Below, one piece after another: positions 13,576 through 22,630 of a DNA stretch of 30,555 nucleotides. The position numbers and the translations under genes are program-made. The notes beneath the pieces are model-generated. The model was given only the letters and a program-made list of their open reading frames with translations, had not been told where the DNA came from and searched no databases. How positions within the stretch are numbered: the first letter of the stretch is position 1; the number at the start of each line of letters is the position of its first letter. Source of the stretch: an uncultured Oscillospiraceae bacterium. Lineage in GTDB: Bacteria > Bacillota_A > Clostridia > Oscillospirales > Oscillospiraceae. Location of the stretch: positions 1-30,555 of the forward strand of contig CAAEDK010000179.1 in NCBI GenBank assembly GCA_900754605.1, given 5' to 3'.

Positions 13576-16257
13576 ATGGAAAAAACAGAGAACAGCACTC
13601 CCTATTCCCCCCGGTACGGAGAGGCGGAGACCGGAGGCACCGGAAGACTGAAGATCTTTTTCGGGTACGCGGCAGGCGTGGGCAAGACCTACGCTATGCT
13701 GGAGGCAGCCCATCAGGCGCAGAAAGAAGGCGTCGACGTGGTGGTCGGCTATGTGGAGCCCCACGCCAGGCCGGATACACTGGCGCTGCTGGAAGGGCTG
13801 GAGGTCCTCTCATGCAGGGAGGTGGACTACCGGGGGATCCGGCTGCGGGAGTTTGACCTGGACGGAGCCCTGGCGCGCAGACCACAGTTGATCCTGGTGG
13901 ATGAACTGGCTCACAGCAACGCCCCGGGCTGCCGCCACACCAAGCGGTATCAGGATGTGGAGGAGCTGCTGCAGGCGGGGATCAATGTCTATACCACAGT
14001 AAACGTGCAGCACCTGGAATCTCTGAACGATCTTGTCACCTCCATCACAGGGATCGTGGTGAACGAACGGATCCCGGATCACGTGTTTGACCGCGCCAAC
14101 CAGGTGGAACTGGTGGACATTGCGCCCGCTGACCTGGAAAAGCGGCTGGAGGAGGGGAAGATTTACCGGCAGCGCCAGGCGAAGCAGGCGCTGGAGAATT
14201 TTTTTACCGCCGAGAATCTGACGGCCCTGCGGGAGATCGCCATGCGCCGGACAGCGGACCAGCTCAACCGCACGGCGGTCCAGGAGAAAAAGGGGAAGGC
14301 CGCGCGGGCGGGAGACCATATTCTGATCTGCCTGTCCTCAGCCCCCTCCAACGCCAAGGTGATCCGCACGGCCGCCCGGATGGCCGAGGCGTTCCACAGC
14401 GGCTTCACGGCGCTCTTTGTCCAGACACCGGAGACCAAGGAGCTGTCCGGAGAGAATATCAAACGCCTGCGGAGCAACCTGCGCCTGGCGGAACAGCTGG
14501 GCGCACAGATCGCCACCGTCTATGGCGCGGACCCGGCGGAACAGATCGCGGAGTACGCCCGGGTCAGCGGTATCACGAAAATCGTCATGGGGCGCGTGAA
14601 TCACCGGCAGCACCCCTGGATCGGGCAGAAAAGTCTGGCCGACCGGTTGATCGAGCGGACGGACCTGGATGTGTATATCATTCCGGACCGCCAGCCGCTC
14701 TATAAAAAGCCCCTTGGAAAGCTCCGGAAGTCCAGAGTCCGCTTTTCCTGGAGAGACGCCGTGGTCACGCTGCTGTGCCTGGCGATCTCCACAGCGGTGG
14801 GGTTTGCCTTTGATTGGGCGGGCTTCAGCGAATCCAACATCATCACGATCTACATTCTGGGCGTATTGGTGACAGCAGTCAGCACCAGCGGGCATCTGTA
14901 TGGAGCAGCCAACTCCCTGCTGAGCGTGCTGGCGTTCAACTTCTTTTTTACCGAGCCGCGCTTCACCCTCCAGGCTGACGGGCCCAGCTATCCCGTCACG
15001 TTCCTGATTATGCTCTCATCCAGCATCATCGCCAGCTCTCTGGCCAGCCGCGTGAAGGAGCAGGCCCGCATGGCGGCGGAAAAGAGCTACTATACGGAGC
15101 TGCTGCTGGGAAGCAGCCAAAAGCTGCAGACCATCCGGACGGAGTGGGACTGTCTGCGCCTGACGGCGGAGCAGCTCAGCCGCATGTTTGACCGGCCGGT
15201 CATTTATGCCCTGAACGACGCCGACAAGGAGCTGGACTTCCGGATCGAGCCGGCGGACGAACACACGCTTCTGGAAAAGCTGAGCACGGAAGAGATCGGC
15301 GTCGCCAAATGGGTGCAGAAAAACAACAAGCACGCCGGCGCCACCACGAATACGCTTCCGGACTCAAAATGGCTGTTTCTTTCCGTGCGGGGCACCCGCG
15401 GCGTGATGGGGATCGTAGGAGTTCCCATTGCTGGTTATGTGGTCCCGGACGCTTTTGAAAAAAACCTGATGGTGGCACTCCTGGGAGAGTGCGGCCTCAG
15501 CCAGGAGCGTATTCGTCTGGAGGAGGAGCGGAACCAGATCGCGCTCCAGACCCAGCGGGAGAGCCTCCAGGCCAATCTGCTCCGGGCGGTCTCACACGAT
15601 CTGCGCACACCGCTCACCAATATCAACGGCAGTGTGGGCATCCTGATGGGGAAGGATCAGACGCTCAAGCCGGAAGTGCGCGAGCAGCTGTATACCGCGA
15701 TTGACGATGACACGAACTGGCTCATCAACATGACGGAAAATCTGCTGGCAGCCACACAGCTGGAAACTGACAGGACCAAGCTGAAAACCGCTCCCGAACT
15801 GCTGGAGGATCTGTTTCAAAGTGCTGTCCGGCAGTTGGACCGGCGGGCAAGGGACCACCACATCTCAGTTGATCTGGAGGACCAGACGCTCATGGCGTCC
15901 ATGAACGCGGGGATGATTCAGAGGGTCATCATCAACATGATGAACAATGCGATCCAATATACGCCCAAGGACTCCCATATCATTCTGAGCGGGACCCGCA
16001 GGAAGGACTGGGTGGAGATCAGCGTCTCTGATGATGGCCCCGGGATCCCGGATGAGGCGAAAAAGCACCTGTTCGATCTGTTTTATACCGCGGAGCAGGG
16101 AAAGCCTGACAGCAAGCGGGGACTGGGGCTGGGACTGCATCTCTGCCAGTCTATCGTCAATGCCCACGGGGGGACGATCACCGTCTCCGACCACGCGCCA
16201 TCGGGGACAACCTTCCGGTTCACCCTGCCCGCAGTTCGGACAGACGGCGTGAAATGA
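13576..16257 (+). CDS. kdpD: Sensor histidine kinase KdpD, first copy (no adjacent kdpE)
   Basis: A full-length 893-aa KdpD. The N-terminal KdpD domain has Walker A GYAAGVGKT (30-38) and Walker B LILVDELAHSNAPG. A USP-like domain follows (HILICLSSAPSNAKVI, about 253 on), and then the DUF4118 four-helix membrane domain (about 393-500, with NIITIYILGVL and FNFFFTEPRF). A GAF region comes next, then HisKA with His674 in AVSHDLRTPLT, and the HATPase with N, DDGPGIP and GLGLGL boxes. KdpD senses low K+ and phosphorylates KdpE. Unusually, no response regulator is next to it; the only kdpE is 11.7 kb downstream behind a second kdpD. Its own promoter carries the TTAAT repeat pair, so it may be positively autoregulated. 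Confidence 0.96.
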   Translation: MEKTENSTPYSPRYGEAETGGTGRLKIFFGYAAGVGKTYAMLEAAHQAQKEGVDVVVGYVEPHARPDTLALLEGLEVLSCREVDYRGIRLREFDLDGALARRPQLILVDELAHSNAPGCRHTKRYQDVEELLQAGINVYTTVNVQHLESLNDLVTSITGIVVNERIPDHVFDRANQVELVDIAPADLEKRLEEGKIYRQRQAKQALENFFTAENLTALREIAMRRTADQLNRTAVQEKKGKAARAGDHILICLSSAPSNAKVIRTAARMAEAFHSGFTALFVQTPETKELSGENIKRLRSNLRLAEQLGAQIATVYGADPAEQIAEYARVSGITKIVMGRVNHRQHPWIGQKSLADRLIERTDLDVYIIPDRQPLYKKPLGKLRKSRVRFSWRDAVVTLLCLAISTAVGFAFDWAGFSESNIITIYILGVLVTAVSTSGHLYGAANSLLSVLAFNFFFTEPRFTLQADGPSYPVTFLIMLSSSIIASSLASRVKEQARMAAEKSYYTELLLGSSQKLQTIRTEWDCLRLTAEQLSRMFDRPVIYALNDADKELDFRIEPADEHTLLEKLSTEEIGVAKWVQKNNKHAGATTNTLPDSKWLFLSVRGTRGVMGIVGVPIAGYVVPDAFEKNLMVALLGECGLSQERIRLEEERNQIALQTQRESLQANLLRAVSHDLRTPLTNINGSVGILMGKDQTLKPEVREQLYTAIDDDTNWLINMTENLLAATQLETDRTKLKTAPELLEDLFQSAVRQLDRRARDHHISVDLEDQTLMASMNAGMIQRVIINMMNNAIQYTPKDSHIILSGTRRKDWVEISVSDDGPGIPDEAKKHLFDLFYTAEQGKPDSKRGLGLGLHLCQSIVNAHGGTITVSDHAPSGTTFRFTLPAVRTDGVK

Positions 16258-16280
16258 GCGTCCAGGACGGCGGTTTTTCA

Positions 16281-16344
16281 TTAATGTTTTGTTAATACCG
16301 CCAGAAATTTCTTAATCCCCTTTTATAACGCGCTGCGCTATTCT
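16281..16344 (+). promoter_or_regulatory. kdp operon promoter with four-part TTAAT array
   Basis: TTAAT lies at 16281, 16292 and 16312, and a variant TTATA at 16323, giving spacing 0/11/31/42. A -10 TATTCT (16339-16344) starts 16 bp after the last copy. The first coding start is at 16409. This has exactly the same geometry as the ktrB promoter array 6.3 kb downstream. Confidence 0.72.
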
Positions 16345-16408
16345 AGAAAACGCGAACGGGAGAATAGGGGGCATCTGTGCCTGCTACCCGGAGCGAAAGG
16401 AGAATCTT

Positions 16409-16540
16409 ATGAAGGAGTATCTGCTGATTCAAGTGGCCGCCGCTGCTGCCATTGGGATCGCCGCGTGGCGGACTCTTCCGGAGACGATGATGTGTGCAGC
16501 CTGCGGGCAGCTCCAAAGAAGAAAGGAGTTTTCAAGATGA
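16409..16540 (+). CDS. Microprotein heading the kdp operon (single TM, CxxC)
   Basis: A 43-aa frame: MKEYLLIQVAAAAAIGIAAW, then RTLPETMMCAACGQLQRRKEFSR. It has one likely membrane helix (residues 4-20) and a cytoplasmic tail with a CAAC motif and basic residues. AAAGGAG lies upstream. Its stop overlaps the next start (ATGATG), so the two are coupled. I do not recognise a family. Its place before kdpF suggests a role in assembly or control of the Kdp complex, which is inference only. Confidence 0.6.
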   Translation: MKEYLLIQVAAAAAIGIAAWRTLPETMMCAACGQLQRRKEFSR

Positions 16541-16638
16541 TGGATGTATTGATGGTAGGCACCCTGGCGGTCAGCTTCGGCCTGGTATGGCTGCTGATCC
16601 GCTGGTGTCAGAAACAGCTGGACGACCCGGAGTCGTAA
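16537..16638 (+). CDS. Second microprotein of the kdp operon (single TM)
   Basis: A 33-aa frame, MMDVLMVGTLAVSFGLVWLL followed by IRWCQKQLDDPES. It has one transmembrane helix (about 4-22) and a short charged tail. AAAGGAG precedes the ATG by eight bases, the start overlaps the previous stop, and kdpF follows 22 bp later. Small single-helix proteins ahead of kdpF occur in Gram-positive kdp operons in my recollection, but no function is established. Confidence 0.65.
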   Translation: MMDVLMVGTLAVSFGLVWLLIRWCQKQLDDPES

Positions 16639-16660
16639 GCGCAGAAAGGAGATCATAACC

Positions 16661-16738
16661 ATGATTGCACTTGGAATTATCGTTCTGCTGCTGGGCGCTT
16701 ATCTCGTTTACGCGCTGGTGCATCCGGAGCGTTTCTGA
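16661..16738 (+). CDS. kdpF: KdpF, small subunit of the Kdp potassium pump
   Basis: A 25-aa single-helix peptide with the typical KdpF pattern: a hydrophobic helix (LGIIVLLLGAYLVYAL) closed by HPERF. KdpF sits beside KdpA in the membrane and stabilises the KdpFABC complex. AGAAAGGAG lies upstream, and kdpA starts 36 bp after the stop. Confidence 0.9.
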   Translation: MIALGIIVLLLGAYLVYALVHPERF

Positions 16739-16774
16739 GATGCCTGATACCGCAGAAAATAGGAGGAATACGAT

Positions 16775-18580
16775 ATGTTGCAGCTGGCGCTGACAATCAT
16801 CATCTTTCTGATCATTGTCATTCCGGTTGGACGGTATATGTATCATATCGCCACATGGAACCACACACTGGCCGACCCGGTCTTTGACCGTCTGGACGGC
16901 GTCATTTACAAAATCGGCGGCGTGAATCCCCATCAGGGTATGAACTGGAGACAGTACGCTCTGGCTCTGGTGGGAACCAACGCGGTCATGGTGGCCATCG
17001 GCTACCTGATCCTGCGCATTCAGAGCGTCGGGATCTTCAACCCCAACAGCATCGGCAACATGGAGCCGACCCTGGCGTTCAACACCATCATCAGCTTCAT
17101 GACCAACACGAACCTACAGCATTACTCCGGCGAGTCCGGACTGAGCTACTTAAGCCAGATGCTGGTCATCATCTTCATGATGTTTGTCTCTGCCGCCAGC
17201 GGCTACGCCGCCTGCATCGCGTTCATCCGCGGGCTGACCGGCAAGACCAAGGACGACGTGGGCAACTTCTTCGCCGACCTGACCCGCATCACCACCCGCC
17301 TGCTGCTGCCGTTCTCCATCGTGGGCGGCCTGCTGCTGGTGTGGCAGGGCGTGCCCCAGAACTTCGACGCCAACATCGTGGTGAATACGCTGGAGGGCAC
17401 CTTCCAGACCATCGCCATGGGTCCCATCGCCGCACTTGAGATCATCAAGCACCTGGGCACCAACGGCGGCGGCTTCCTGGGCGCAAACTCCACCACCCCG
17501 CTGGAGAACCCCACGATCATCTCTGACATGATCGAGCTGTACTCCATGATGCTCTTCCCCGGCGCCTGCGTCATCACCTTCGGCAAGATGGTGCGCGGCC
17601 GCAAGAAGAAGGATGCCGCCGGCGACAAGGCGCTGGCCGGCAGCGAATCCGCCGGCCAGCTGTCTGCGGGCGGAGCTGAGCAGGGCCCCCGCCTGAAGGA
17701 CCACAGCCTGACGGCGTCCATCTACGGCTGGGAGGGCCGCACGATCTTCCTGGCCATGGGTATCATCTTCCTGGTCGGCCTGGGCGTGTGCTACTGGTCG
17801 GAGCTCCAGGGCAACCCGGCTCTGGCAAAGATCGGCCTGGATCAGTCCATGGGCAGCATGGAGGGCAAGGAGGTCCGGTTCGGCATCGCCCAGTCGGCCA
17901 TGTTCACCACCACCACGACCTCTTTCACCACCGGCACCGTCAACAACATGCACGATACCCTGACGCCTCTGGGCGGCATGATCCCCTTGCTGCACATGAT
18001 GCTGAACGTGGTCTTCGGCGGCAAGGGCGTCGGCCTGATGAACATGATTATGTACGCCATCCTGGCAGTGTTCATCTGTGGCCTGATGATTGGCCGTACG
18101 CCCGAATACCTGGGCAAGAAGATCGAGGGCCGGGAGATGAAGCTCACCGCGCTGTGCATCATCATCCATCCCTTCCTGATCCTGTTCTTCTCCGCGCTGG
18201 CGGTCTCCACCTCCGGCGGCCTGGAGGGAATCACCAACCCGGGCTTCCACGGCCTGAGCCAGGTGCTGTATGAGTACGCCTCTTCCGCGGCCAACAACGG
18301 CTCCGGCTTTGAGGGCCTGGCAGACAACAGCTACTTCTGGAACATCACCGCAGGCCTGGCCATGTTCTTCGGCCGGTACCTGTCCATCGTGATCCAGCTG
18401 GCCATCGCCGGTTCCCTGATGCGCAAGCGGTTTGTCAACGAGACCGTGGGCACCCTGCGCACGGACACCCTGTCCTTCGCTGTGATCTTGGTGTTCGTAG
18501 TCTACATCTTCGCAGCGCTGACCTTCTTCCCCGCGCTGGCGCTTGGCCCCATCGCAGAGCATCTGACCCTGTGGGCCTAA
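16775..18580 (+). CDS. kdpA: Potassium-transporting ATPase subunit KdpA (channel-like subunit)
   Basis: A 601-aa membrane protein of the SKT superfamily. The four selectivity-filter regions can be seen at about residues 110 (NTNLQHYSGESG), 227 (GTNGGGFLGANSTTPLENP), 380 (TSFTTGTVNNM) and 500 (AANNGSGFEGL). About ten membrane segments are present. KdpA selects and binds K+ at high affinity and passes it to KdpB. A charged, Ala/Gly-rich cytoplasmic insert (about 272-310) is longer than in the E. coli protein. AGGAGG precedes the ATG, and kdpB follows after 15 bp. Confidence 0.98.
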   Translation: MLQLALTIIIFLIIVIPVGRYMYHIATWNHTLADPVFDRLDGVIYKIGGVNPHQGMNWRQYALALVGTNAVMVAIGYLILRIQSVGIFNPNSIGNMEPTLAFNTIISFMTNTNLQHYSGESGLSYLSQMLVIIFMMFVSAASGYAACIAFIRGLTGKTKDDVGNFFADLTRITTRLLLPFSIVGGLLLVWQGVPQNFDANIVVNTLEGTFQTIAMGPIAALEIIKHLGTNGGGFLGANSTTPLENPTIISDMIELYSMMLFPGACVITFGKMVRGRKKKDAAGDKALAGSESAGQLSAGGAEQGPRLKDHSLTASIYGWEGRTIFLAMGIIFLVGLGVCYWSELQGNPALAKIGLDQSMGSMEGKEVRFGIAQSAMFTTTTTSFTTGTVNNMHDTLTPLGGMIPLLHMMLNVVFGGKGVGLMNMIMYAILAVFICGLMIGRTPEYLGKKIEGREMKLTALCIIIHPFLILFFSALAVSTSGGLEGITNPGFHGLSQVLYEYASSAANNGSGFEGLADNSYFWNITAGLAMFFGRYLSIVIQLAIAGSLMRKRFVNETVGTLRTDTLSFAVILVFVVYIFAALTFFPALALGPIAEHLTLWA

Positions 18581-18595
18581 GGAGGGCGTTTTCAT

Positions 18596-20656
18596 ATGAG
18601 TAAGAAACAAAATAAGAAATTTATCACCCCGGAGATCCTCCGGGGGGCGGTGAAGGGCGCGTTCGTCAAGCTCAATCCCCGCTATATGATGCGTAACCCC
18701 GTGATGTTTGTGGTGGAGATCGGCTGCTTCATCACCCTGCTGCTCTCCTTCTTCCCCGGCCTGTTCGGGGACGTGGACGCAGGCTCCCTGCGGATCTACG
18801 ACATCATCGTATGCGTGATCCTGTTCATCACGGTGCTGTTCGCCAACTTCGCCGAGGCTGTGGCGGAAGGCCGGGGCAAGGCCCAGGCCGCCAGCCTGAA
18901 AAAGACACAGAAGGACACGGAAGCCCACCTGCTCCATGAGGACGGCAGCGAGACCATCGTCCGTTCCAGTGAGCTGAAAAAGGGCGACATCGTTCTGGTG
19001 GTGGCTGGCGAGGTCATCCCCGGCGACGGCGAGGTCATTGAGGGCATCGCCTCCGTGGACGAGTCCGCCATCACCGGCGAGTCCGCCCCCGTGGTCCGGG
19101 AGAGCGGCGGCGACTTCTGCTCCGTCACCGGAGGCACCACGCTGGTGTCTGACTGGCTGAAGATCCGCATCACCTCCGAGCCGGGCAACAGCTTCCTGGA
19201 CCGGATGATCGCCCTGGTGGAGGGCGCCAGCCGCAAAAAGACCCCCAATGAGATCGCGCTGAACACCCTGCTGGTGTCCCTGACCATCATCTTCCTGATC
19301 GTGGTGGTGACCATGTATCCCTTCGCCGTATACAGCGGCGTACAGATCCCCGTCTCCACCCTGATCGCCCTGCTGGTCTGCTTGATCCCCACCACCATCG
19401 GCGGCCTGCTGTCCGCCATCGGCATCGCGGGCATGGACCGTGTCACCCGCTTCAACGTCATTGCCATGAGCGGCAAGGCAGTGGAGGCCTGCGGCGACGT
19501 GGATACCATGATCCTGGATAAGACCGGCACCATCACCTTCGGCAACCGCTTGGCCGCCGACTTCTTCCCGGTGGAGGGCGCCAGCCGCAGCGATCTGATC
19601 CGCTGCGCGGCCCTCACCAGTCTCCACGATGACACCCCGGAGGGCAAATCCACTCTGGAGCTGGCTCGCCGCCTCGGCGATAACAGCGTGGAGCCCGCAG
19701 GATCCAGCTTCCTGGAGTTCACGGCCCAGACCCGGATGAGCGGCGTGGATCTGCCTGACGGCACCAAGGTGCGCAAGGGCGCCAGCGACGCCATCGAACA
19801 GTATGTGAAGGAAAACGGCGGCAAGGTTCCCGCAGATCTCCACACCCATGTGGAGGAGGTCTCCTCCCTGGGCGGCACGCCTCTGGTGGTGTGCGAGAAC
19901 AACAAGATCCTGGGCGTCATTTACCTGAAGGATACGGTGAAGCCCGGCATGGTGGAGCGGTTCGAGCGCCTGCGGGCCATCGGCATCAAGACCATCATGT
20001 GCACCGGCGACAACCCCCTGACCGCGGCCACCATCGCCAAGGAGGCCGGTGTGGACGGCTTTGTGGCAGAGTGCAAGCCTGAGGACAAGATCGCCCTGAT
20101 TAAGAAGGAGCAGGCCGAGGGCAAGATCGTCGCCATGACCGGCGACGGCACCAACGACGCCCCTGCCCTGGCACAGGCAAACGTGGGCCTGGCCATGAAC
20201 TCCGGCACCACTGCCGCCAAGGAAGCGGCCAACATGGTGGACCTGGACTCCGACCCCACCAAGATCCTGGAAGTGGTGGAGATCGGCAAGCAGCTGCTGA
20301 TTACCCGCGGCTCCCTGACCACCTTCTCCATCGCAAACGACGTGGCCAAGTACTTCGCCATCATCCCGGCCATGTTCAAGCTGGCTGTTCCTGAGCTGAA
20401 TGTGCTGAACATCATGGGGCTGGCGACCTCTTACAGCGCCATCCTGTCCGCGCTGATCTTCAACGCCATTATCATCCCCTGTCTGATCCCCCTGGCCATG
20501 AAGGGCGTCAAGTACCGCCCCATGTCCTCCGGGAAGATGCTGGGCCGGAACATGATGATCTACGGCCTGGGCGGCATCATCGCCCCCTTCGTGGGCATCA
20601 AGATCATTGACCTGATCATCGTCCCGGTGCTGGCTGCCCTCGGCTTTGGTATGTAA
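18596..20656 (+). CDS. kdpB: Potassium-transporting P-type ATPase subunit KdpB
   Basis: A 686-aa P-type ATPase that hydrolyses ATP for K+ uptake. The phosphorylated aspartate is Asp308 in [11 protein letters not shown]. The actuator motif TGES is in [10 protein letters not shown], the nucleotide domain has the KGAS motif, and the hinge is [13 protein letters not shown]. Transmembrane segments lie at both ends (about 33-80, 215-285 and 575-685). AGGAGG lies upstream. The strongly GC-biased codon usage of kdpA-kdpB creates a very long antisense open frame that should not be annotated. Confidence 0.98.
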   Translation: MSKKQNKKFITPEILRGAVKGAFVKLNPRYMMRNPVMFVVEIGCFITLLLSFFPGLFGDVDAGSLRIYDIIVCVILFITVLFANFAEAVAEGRGKAQAASLKKTQKDTEAHLLHEDGSETIVRSSELKKGDIVLVVAGEVIPGDGEVIEGIASVDESAITGESAPVVRESGGDFCSVTGGTTLVSDWLKIRITSEPGNSFLDRMIALVEGASRKKTPNEIALNTLLVSLTIIFLIVVVTMYPFAVYSGVQIPVSTLIALLVCLIPTTIGGLLSAIGIAGMDRVTRFNVIAMSGKAVEACGDVDTMILDKTGTITFGNRLAADFFPVEGASRSDLIRCAALTSLHDDTPEGKSTLELARRLGDNSVEPAGSSFLEFTAQTRMSGVDLPDGTKVRKGASDAIEQYVKENGGKVPADLHTHVEEVSSLGGTPLVVCENNKILGVIYLKDTVKPGMVERFERLRAIGIKTIMCTGDNPLTAATIAKEAGVDGFVAECKPEDKIALIKKEQAEGKIVAMTGDGTNDAPALAQANVGLAMNSGTTAAKEAANMVDLDSDPTKILEVVEIGKQLLITRGSLTTFSIANDVAKYFAIIPAMFKLAVPELNVLNIMGLATSYSAILSALIFNAIIIPCLIPLAMKGVKYRPMSSGKMLGRNMMIYGLGGIIAPFVGIKIIDLIIVPVLAALGFGM

Positions 20657-20668
20657 GGAGGAACCTGA

Positions 20669-21355
20669 ATGATGAACGAGAAGAAACATGGCATTGGCCA
20701 CAATATCCGGCAGGCCGTTCTGGTCACCGTGGTATTGCTGGTGCTGTGCGGCCTGGTATTTCCGGTGCTGCTCAGCGGCCTCTCTGCTGTGATTTTCCCC
20801 AGCCAGGCCAAGGGCTCTCTGGTGACGGCAGACGGCATCGCCGTGGGCGCCAAGAACGTGGGTCAGGACTTCACCGAGGATTACTTTATGTGGTGCCGTC
20901 CCTCCGCGTACAATTACAATACTTACTATGAAGAGGACACCGACGGCGACGGCCAGGTGGAGCAGTACTACAACGACGGTTCTGAATTCGCCGGCCTGAG
21001 CTCCGGCTCCAACAACTACGCCCCCTCCAACCCCGCCCTGACGGAGCGGGTGGAGGCGGACATCGAGGAATTCCTGGAGAAGAATCCCGGTGTCAGCCGG
21101 GAGGATATCCCCACTGACCTGATGACTGCCTCCGGCTCCGGCTTGGATCCCCACATCTCTCCCGCCTCTGCGGAGGTGCAGATTCCCCGCATTGTGGAGG
21201 CCTCCGGCCTCAGTGAGGATGAGGTGCGCCAGATCATCGCCGACAACACCAAGGGCAAGACCCTGGGCGTGTTCGGAGAAGAGACCGTCAACGTGCTGGG
21301 CGTGAATCTGGACATCGCCCTGGCCATGGGCCTGGTGGGCGAGATCTCCAAGTAA
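20669..21355 (+). CDS. kdpC: Potassium-transporting ATPase subunit KdpC
   Basis: A 228-aa subunit with one N-terminal helix (about 14-38, AVLVTVVLLVLCGLVFPVLL) and an extracytoplasmic domain. Signatures are FxxRPS-like FMWCRPSAYNY, SGSNNYAPSNPAL, then DLMTASGSGLDPHISPASAE and VNVLGVNLDIAL near the end. KdpC binds KdpA/KdpB and raises ATP affinity. It is somewhat longer than E. coli KdpC (about 190 aa) because of an acidic Asp/Glu/Gly insert (YEEDTDGDGQVEQYYNDG) before the first motif. AAGGAGG precedes two adjacent ATG codons, either of which may be used. Confidence 0.97.
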   Translation: MMNEKKHGIGHNIRQAVLVTVVLLVLCGLVFPVLLSGLSAVIFPSQAKGSLVTADGIAVGAKNVGQDFTEDYFMWCRPSAYNYNTYYEEDTDGDGQVEQYYNDGSEFAGLSSGSNNYAPSNPALTERVEADIEEFLEKNPGVSREDIPTDLMTASGSGLDPHISPASAEVQIPRIVEASGLSEDEVRQIIADNTKGKTLGVFGEETVNVLGVNLDIALAMGLVGEISK

Positions 21356-21395
21356 TCACGGGCCCCGGATGCCTTCTTGGGCAGAGGACACTGGT

Positions 21396-22280
21396 ATGCA
21401 GTTTCATTTTGAGAAAACGCTGGAAAAGCGGTATGAGCCGCAGGTCACTGTTACGAACGAGACCCCGGCGTGGCTGATGATTTGCCTGGCGGAGTCCATA
21501 AAGGACTGGATCGGCCAGAGTCCCAGAATCTTTTGCAAAAGTGAGGAGCCGTACCTGCAGTTCGGCTATGAGGTGCTGACGTTCCCGGTTGCGGAGTTTG
21601 CACAGATTTTCGGCCCGCTGATCTATGCGATCAATCAGGCATGGCCTGTGCAGGTATTTGGAATGGGAAGCCAGGATGAGCTGGTCGAGCTGTCCTTTAC
21701 AAAGGAGGGGACAGCCCCCACTATCCAGCAGAAGAACGTCTCCGGGATTCCATGTGCGGAATTGAGAGACCTGTACTTCTGCGTGAAGTTCCCGGATCCT
21801 CTGGCGGCGGACTGTATGTTCCGTTTGCTGGACGCGGTGGAGAAAAAGTCTGCTGCCGTGGCCCTGGAGTGGGAGTACGCCGATTTTCTGGAACAGCAGC
21901 GGCTGGCAAGAATTGACCGGACACTCTCCTATTGCTATGTCTCCCTTGAAGAAGAGGAGAGCGCGGACCCGGTCGGATGGCTTTCCGGACTGACGCTTCA
22001 GCAGAAATGCGAACTGTGGCGGATGTTTTTGGGAAAGCGGCTATTTCTGCCGGAATTCGAATGGCTCAGAGATGCAATGCTCCAGGGAGCTGTTCCAAAC
22101 TGGATCGAGTGGCATTTAGCACTCTATCGTGTTCTGGAGGAAGAGAACATTCGCTTTTTCTGTAAGGACGGACAATTTGAGCTGCTGGACAAGGAAGGAC
22201 ACCGCATCTATTTCGGTGTAGACCATTCCGAGGCGGCAGAGCAGGTGCTGATGAAAGTCCTGTTCCCGCTCAACCAATGA
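21396..22280 (+). CDS. Unknown 294-aa protein at the end of the kdp operon
   Basis: A soluble 294-aa protein without signal peptide or membrane helix, which I cannot place in a family. It is rich in Trp, Phe, Glu and Leu. Recognisable stretches include TPAWLMICLAESIKDWIG, a middle Cys-containing segment (CAELRDLYFCVKFPDPLAAD) and an acidic region (SLEEEESADP). I chose the second ATG (21396) because an AGAGGA site lies upstream; the first (21369) lacks one. The gene begins 40 bp after kdpC and ends before the operon terminator, so it should be made together with the Kdp pump. Its role in potassium homeostasis is inferred from position alone. Confidence 0.75.
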   Translation: MQFHFEKTLEKRYEPQVTVTNETPAWLMICLAESIKDWIGQSPRIFCKSEEPYLQFGYEVLTFPVAEFAQIFGPLIYAINQAWPVQVFGMGSQDELVELSFTKEGTAPTIQQKNVSGIPCAELRDLYFCVKFPDPLAADCMFRLLDAVEKKSAAVALEWEYADFLEQQRLARIDRTLSYCYVSLEEEESADPVGWLSGLTLQQKCELWRMFLGKRLFLPEFEWLRDAMLQGAVPNWIEWHLALYRVLEEENIRFFCKDGQFELLDKEGHRIYFGVDHSEAAEQVLMKVLFPLNQ

Positions 22281-22299
22281 CCGAGAGATTCTGAAATAA

Positions 22300-22341
22300 G
22301 GCTGAAAGGCGGACCGGTACATCCGGTTCGCCTTTCAGCCT
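22300..22341 (+). terminator. Terminator of the kdp operon
   Basis: An 18-bp stem (GGCTGAAAGGCGGACCGG / CCGGTTCGCCTTTCAGCC, one G-T pair) with a TACCAT loop is followed by TCTTAT. It separates the unknown gene from the next promoter. Confidence 0.8.
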
Positions 22342-22343
22342 CT

Positions 22344-22405
22344 TATGATTCCTTAATACGGGAAACGCTTTCTTTTTCCCGATTTAAGCTGAAAAGCAGT
22401 ATGAT
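22344..22405 (+). promoter_or_regulatory. Promoter of the 64-aa membrane microprotein with TTAA-type repeats
   Basis: TTATG (22344), TTAAT (22354) and TTAAG (22384) precede a -10 TATGAT (22400-22405) that starts 16 bp after the last copy. The upstream copies are 10 and 30 bp away, so the array is a looser version of those before kdpF and ktrB. Confidence 0.5.
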
Positions 22406-22427
22406 AAGGTCAAAGGAAGGGATGATT

Positions 22428-22622
22428 ATGATGACCTGGAAAACGAGGCTCCTGCATTTTGAGCGCATGTGTGATGGGCTCGTGGAGCATTTCCTGCTTC
22501 AACACAAGATCCTTGGATTTCTATTGATTTTTATTGGGATGCCTCTGGTGACGCTGTCGGCAGTATGTATTTGCTCCACCGTTCTTGTACTGCCGCTGGC
22601 CTTGGCGTTTGGGTACCTGTGA
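22428..22622 (+). CDS. Small membrane protein between the kdp and ktr operons
   Basis: A 64-aa protein. The N-terminus is amphipathic and His/Glu-rich (MMTWKTRLLHFERMCDGLVE), and residues about 28-64 form one or two hydrophobic segments (KILGFLLIFIGMPLVTLSAV, then CICSTVLVLPLALAFGYL). GGAAGGG lies six bases before the ATG at 22428; ATG 22431 is also possible, while the first in-frame ATG (22401) overlaps the -10 box. I do not recognise a family. It has its own TTAA-type promoter, so it is probably a member of the same potassium response. Confidence 0.65.
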   Translation: MMTWKTRLLHFERMCDGLVEHFLLQHKILGFLLIFIGMPLVTLSAVCICSTVLVLPLALAFGYL

Positions 22623-22630
22623 AGAGGGCC

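Noticed and set aside
17150..21154. A 1334-codon open frame on the minus strand across kdpA, kdpB and kdpC
   Set aside because: It is antisense to three unmistakable genes, its protein is a low-complexity run of His, Gln, Asp and Gly, and it arises from strong third-position GC bias. There is no ribosome binding site or family match.
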